A DNA stretch of 64,000 nucleotides, taken from assembly GCA_949128115.1 (NCBI GenBank), contig OX421962.1, positions 59,995,787-60,059,786 on the forward strand, in the 5' to 3' direction. The notes beneath the pieces are model-generated. The model made no database searches, was not told the DNA's origin, and saw only the letters and a program-made list of their open reading frames with translations. Below are positions 59,875 through 64,000 of this stretch, piece by piece. A program made the position numbers and the translations under genes. Position 1 is the stretch's first letter; every line of letters begins with the position of its first letter. This DNA comes from Anaspis maculata (taxonomy: Eukaryota; Arthropoda; Insecta; Coleoptera; Scraptiidae).

Positions 59875-60448
59875 CAGAGTATTTGCAAACTTGGGGTAGA
59901 AAATTGAGCCGCAGTTGGGAATTCTTCAAAAGTATCAGAAAAATGTTGAAAAAAAAATCCAGGGCTTTCATTTTTGAAAATATGGAGGGTCAAAAGATGG
60001 TCCTTCGACCCCCTCTATTTTCGTTCTTTTAAAAGAATTTAGTTAACTCTTTCTAACAGAGCAAATAGCAATGTTTTTGAACCTTTGAATGTGTTCTGGA
60101 ATTTCATTCACTTTACAGGGTAAATCGTGAATCCTGAAAATGCAGCTTTCTTCAAAAATGCTTGCAGAAAATTTCATATGGGATCTATTTGTGTTATTTG
60201 TTGCTCTACATCAGTTTTATAACCTCTAGAGCTTTTCATGAGCCTTTTCGAGAAAAAATATATTTTTAGGATTTATGACTCACCTTGTACAATAAAAAAA
60301 ATCACAAAACACATTCGAAGGTACTGGAAATTTGCTTTTTGGTCTGATGAAATAAGTTTACTAGATTCCCTTCTATTTTTTATGGCGCTTTTGGAGCATT
60401 TTCTCCACCTGCTGTTCAATTTTCTACCCCAGGTTTGCAAACACCCTG
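59875..60448. mobile_element. Foldback element with TTTGCAAAC-type ends
   Basis: The ends CAGAGTATTTGCAAACTTGG and CCAGGTTTGCAAACACCCTG are flanked by TA (59873-59874, 60449-60450). The inner TA-flanked pair at 60116-60287 (right end inverse: CAAGGTGAGTCATAAATCC) resembles the inner pair of 57796-58442, although the outer ends differ. Confidence 0.82.
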
Positions 60449-60450
60449 TA

Positions 60451-61546
60451 TAATAATTGACGGAATATTCACATTGAGACTCCAAAAAAAAAAAACAGCA
60501 GTTACAATCATGACGTTGCATCATATCAAAAATAGTCTCGGGTTTACCCATCAGATGAATTACGTATTGTTACGGTATCTGAAGGCATGCAGGTACTTAT
60601 AGGTACTATTTGGTACTATTCTATTCCGAATAGAATTTTGGAATTGCACAGAAGACCTGAAAATTTGCTTTCAAAGCTAGAATAATATATTTCAATTTTT
60701 TGTCACAAAGCAAACATTAACGCTTATATACAGAACTACATGATGGGATTTCTTGAGTATAAATATATACTTATAAATTTAATTGAATGAAAGAGTTTTC
60801 AGTGCAGCCTTTTGCTGGATTGTCGATGAAGTTCGATTTCTGCATGGATCTGGTTATGAAATTATAAGCTTCAGTACTTAGCTTGGCACCACTGATCTGC
60901 ATACACTCAAATGTCAAAAGAAAACTCATTGAAAATTTACCAGTTCCGATCATAACAGCTAAACACTCACTTTCTGTCATATTATAGGATAAATCCGTGG
61001 CACGGTAAGACTTTTTGAAAAGCTGTTCAAAACTATTCACTTTTTACAATCAAGAATGTAGTTATAGATTGAAGTGAATGCAAATATGATGCTGTGATAA
61101 ATTGGAAACAAAATAAAAATACAGTAAAACAATCAGTCGGGAAAGTGGAGAGAGCGCTTCGAAAAATTACTGATTCCAAATGTTCAACCCTGAAACACTA
61201 CTTTTATGTTGTATTATACAGGGTGATTGATAATTATACCAAAATTATGAACTACTGTATCAAGAGAGAAGGCAGGAATAAAAAGCTCACGCTTCAAACT
61301 TCATTCATTAAAAAAAAATCTCAGCTTTTTGTCTATTTGTTTTTCAAGCTCAAAAGGTGACATTGGTATTATTTTTGACCTATACTCCCAAATCATATAA
61401 CATAAAATCAAGAAAAAAAATCAGAGAAAAGAGGACAGGTCTTTGTCTTAATAATTATGTATATCCCTGTAGAATATGTCAAGTAAATAAGAAAATAAGT
61501 ATGTATAGCTTCAGTGGTATATGGTATTCAGCTATTTTTAATTATC
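60451..61546. other. No gene; lone CAGGGTGATTGAT end
   Basis: About 1.1 kb. A single terminal motif TACAGGGTGATTGATAATT at about 61217 has no partner in the window. Nothing else supported. Confidence 0.4.
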
Positions 61547-61547
61547 C

Positions 61548-61684
61548 ATCGTGTGATCAATTGAATTTCCAATTTAGGCAGGCTGTGTCGTGTCCTAGCC
61601 AAATGTAGCTTCGCATCCCTGATTTCGACCAGGCCACAGCGGCACAGCCTGCCTAAATTAGGAATTCATTTGATCACACACGAT
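61548..61684. repeat. Small hairpin, GGCAGGCTGTG family (copy 3)
   Basis: ATCGTGTGATCAATTGAATT, then AATTTAGGCAGGCTGTG, faces CACAGCCTGCCTAAATT, then GAATTCATTTGATCACACA. Related to 10313-10421 and 32760-32884 through the core AGGCTGTG arms and the GTGATCAA flank. Confidence 0.7.
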
Positions 61685-61945
61685 AGATATCATCAAGAAC
61701 AGCTTCACATTTTCTGACACATTATTGGAAACATTGAGAAGAACCTATCAAAATATACCTAAATATACCCGCGCTTTGGAAAATGCAAAATTCTGATGTG
61801 CCGGCTATTATTTGTATACTTCGAAAATGTAGGTAAATTTGGAAAATCTCATTTTTGCCAAAAATTCTAGATATAGAACCCGTCAATTCTAGAATAAGAT
61901 GGCCGACGGTGCATTTGAAAATGAATCCGTTTTCTGTAATGATAC

Positions 61946-62290
61946 TCAAAAATTGAGAAGAACAATGAAAACAAAAATGTAAAGAGTCATTTGGAAAACT
62001 GGTTTTTCCGAATGCCGGCGCCAAACATACTCTTTTTGTCGCATGCATTGGGGCATTAAGTCCCCAAGGCAATGGACCACATTTTGAGACCACATTTCGA
62101 AACTAATTTGTATTTTCCAGCAAACGTCCAAAGGAAGCCCATCTTCATTTTCAAAATGCAAATTTAATTTTTTCAATAGATTCAGGTCATTTATGTACGG
62201 ATAGAAGTCCCCAACTGATCCATATCCATCATATATAAGATATTCAGATGAGATGGGCCATGTTTTGAGGTTTGAAAAAGACTTTCTCAT
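61946..62290 (-). other. Unrecognised 114-codon frame
   Basis: ATG at 62290 to a TGA at 61946. The first 65 residues look protein-like (acidic and aromatic; YDGYGSVGDFYPYINDLN, then FENEDGLPLDVCWK). The C-terminus is hydrophobic. No domain I recognise, no neighbours and no clear splice signals. It may be a remnant of a mobile element or chance. Confidence 0.2.
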
Positions 62291-64000
62291 TTTTTAGAGC
62301 TAGTGATCATGATCAAACTAAGTATACCCATACCCAATTGGAAAATTGTTTGATTAAGTGGATGGCGGAGGCGCCGCACTACCAACGTACTGGGTAGTAA
62401 AAGCCTAGCCTCCTCGCGATATAAGACTCGCTATAAGAATACAATTTGCTGAGGTTCATCCAGATAAAAATGTGTTGAAGATGTAAAACCCGAATGTGCA
62501 GTTGTTTTTAATTATTTATGCCTATAACAATAGTTTGATGTAAATTATACATACCAACTTATAATAAAAGTATTCTATACTTATGTTCATAACAAACTCT
62601 GTATCTTATTTTAAATAGAACCTAGAGTAACTTTGGTCTTACATGGTTAATATCATCCGAATAACATTTGCATTACTGTTTGTTTGAATTTCTACCAATG
62701 CCATTCATTCCAGGTATAGGCTTGAAGGAGTGTTGAAGCATCTATTTGGATAATTAATTATTGTTTTTGTGAGAAAATGTTATTTTAACAAAACTTTTAT
62801 ACATGCATTAGAAGAGTGGAGATCTGTCAATTTGTTGTTAATTATTGTACTCGTATTTAGGTAGATTTAGTTGCAATGTAAAAGTTTTTGAAGTACATTT
62901 GATAAGTAAAATGGTGACTTTTTTTTATTCTCTCTCATCAAATATAGTGCATTAGTAATAAGTGAACAAAATGGTATTACTTTAACTCGTCTATCATAGC
63001 TACCTTAGCATCAGGTTATCATTATACAAGTGCAATGAGATCACTCTCGCGCCATACCTTACTATCCGTCGGTAAGTAGCCACGTTTATATAGAGAATTA
63101 TTGAGTTACTTTACGTATACTTATATGTTTGAAATTGTAATGTATCTATAGCATTATTTCAAAAGAAAAGAGTTTTTCCTCATCACGCATCATAAAGGTA
63201 ATTGATTGATTTAAGCAATAAAATTGAACTTGACATGATTTTGACTTTCAACCAAATATCTCATTATGTGCATTTTTGTCGTTGATGCAAATTAGGTACT
63301 ATATAATAGCTACCCACTAATTAATTTAATAATTATTGTAAAAAAGTATATGCATCACTCAGAAGATAATGGTTTCAGAAAGATATATTGTATAGGAGGT
63401 AGAGATTTTATTGAAATACCGGATGTTGTCGCGGTCATTGTTTGAATATATCACAATATCTATCTGATTCCCAAAAAAAGCTTCTGTCAGACCGCTTACA
63501 CTGACAAATTGGTAATTCATCATCATGTGAAATTTATACAACCAGATCCTGCGGGCACAAATTTATTGCATCCATGACAAGTGCGGCGCAAGTGGGGGAT
63601 GATTTAGCGTCGGAATTTCCAAATTGATCATGCATATACAATTTCAGTCACTTCTTTTTTGTAAAGGGCCTGGCTTAGGTGAGCTTGAAGCACTGGAAGC
63701 ACATGTCCATGCATGATCCTTGATGTAAACATATAAAAGAAAACGCACCTGTTAGAATCCTGAAGGAAAATGCCTCGGGGTCCTTGAATCACTCTGCCAA
63801 CCAGTTTTACCGAACAACACAAAAATCTCAATAAAAGCGCCCGGAAAAACCGTATAAATAAATCCGCGATCATCCACTTGGCAAATCCTCGTCATGAGAC
63901 TCACACCGGTTGTCCGCGCTCCCGTTAATATCTTACAAATCACTGCCAAAACCGAAATGCCGGGGCGGTTTTCGCGAAATCCTATGAAAGTATTAAAAAG
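62291..64000. other. No gene or clear repeat
   Basis: About 1.7 kb, AT-rich up to about 63550 and then more balanced. Nothing supported. Confidence 0.4.

Overview
The window looks like AT-rich insect nuclear DNA. Intron/exon structure, a paired-like homeobox gene, an I/Jockey-type LINE, tRNA-derived SINEs, hAT and mariner-type DNA transposons and very many foldback elements are all visible, and nothing looks bacterial or viral. I cannot name the species; a hemipteran-like genome is only a guess.

The one host gene I can defend is Pitx (paired-like, bicoid-related homeodomain factor) on the minus strand. Its first coding exon is at 53594-53876, inside an exon that begins at an acceptor at 54017/54018. 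The exon with the first 46 residues of the homeodomain is at 13271-13506. The exon carrying V47-W48-F49-K50 was not found and presumably lies beyond base 1. A third candidate exon at 24224-24343 sits between them. It is 120 bases long and its splice phases match both neighbours. A GT-rich donor at 58871-58876 in a CpG-richer block (58877-59700) may mark the transcription start side. About 40 kb of the window is therefore one Pitx intron, and 1-13270 is most likely the next intron.

The introns are crowded with mobile DNA. A complete LINE on the minus strand (24792-30317; ORF1 with a CCHC knuckle, ORF2 with endonuclease, reverse transcriptase and RNase H) has a 15-bp target duplication and an A-tail. 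hAT-type elements with 8-bp duplications lie at 5284-6394, 13656-14813, 32889-35199 (with a decayed transposase C-terminus) and 41596-41910. A decayed mariner-type transposase lies at 50217-50854. A SINE with a 15-bp duplication is at 6669-6883 and a second tRNA-derived SINE is at about 57430-57755.

The dominant signal is more than twenty long inverted repeats (foldbacks), many starting CAGGGTG and flanked by TA. DNA-transposon-derived sequence totals roughly 22 kb by my coordinates. At least five of the large foldbacks contain a second, inner TA-flanked terminal pair centred on the same axis. In two cases the same inner module recurs with a different outer shell, or as a free-standing element. 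This looks like stepwise growth of palindromes by addition of outer shells, and it is the observation I would follow up first.
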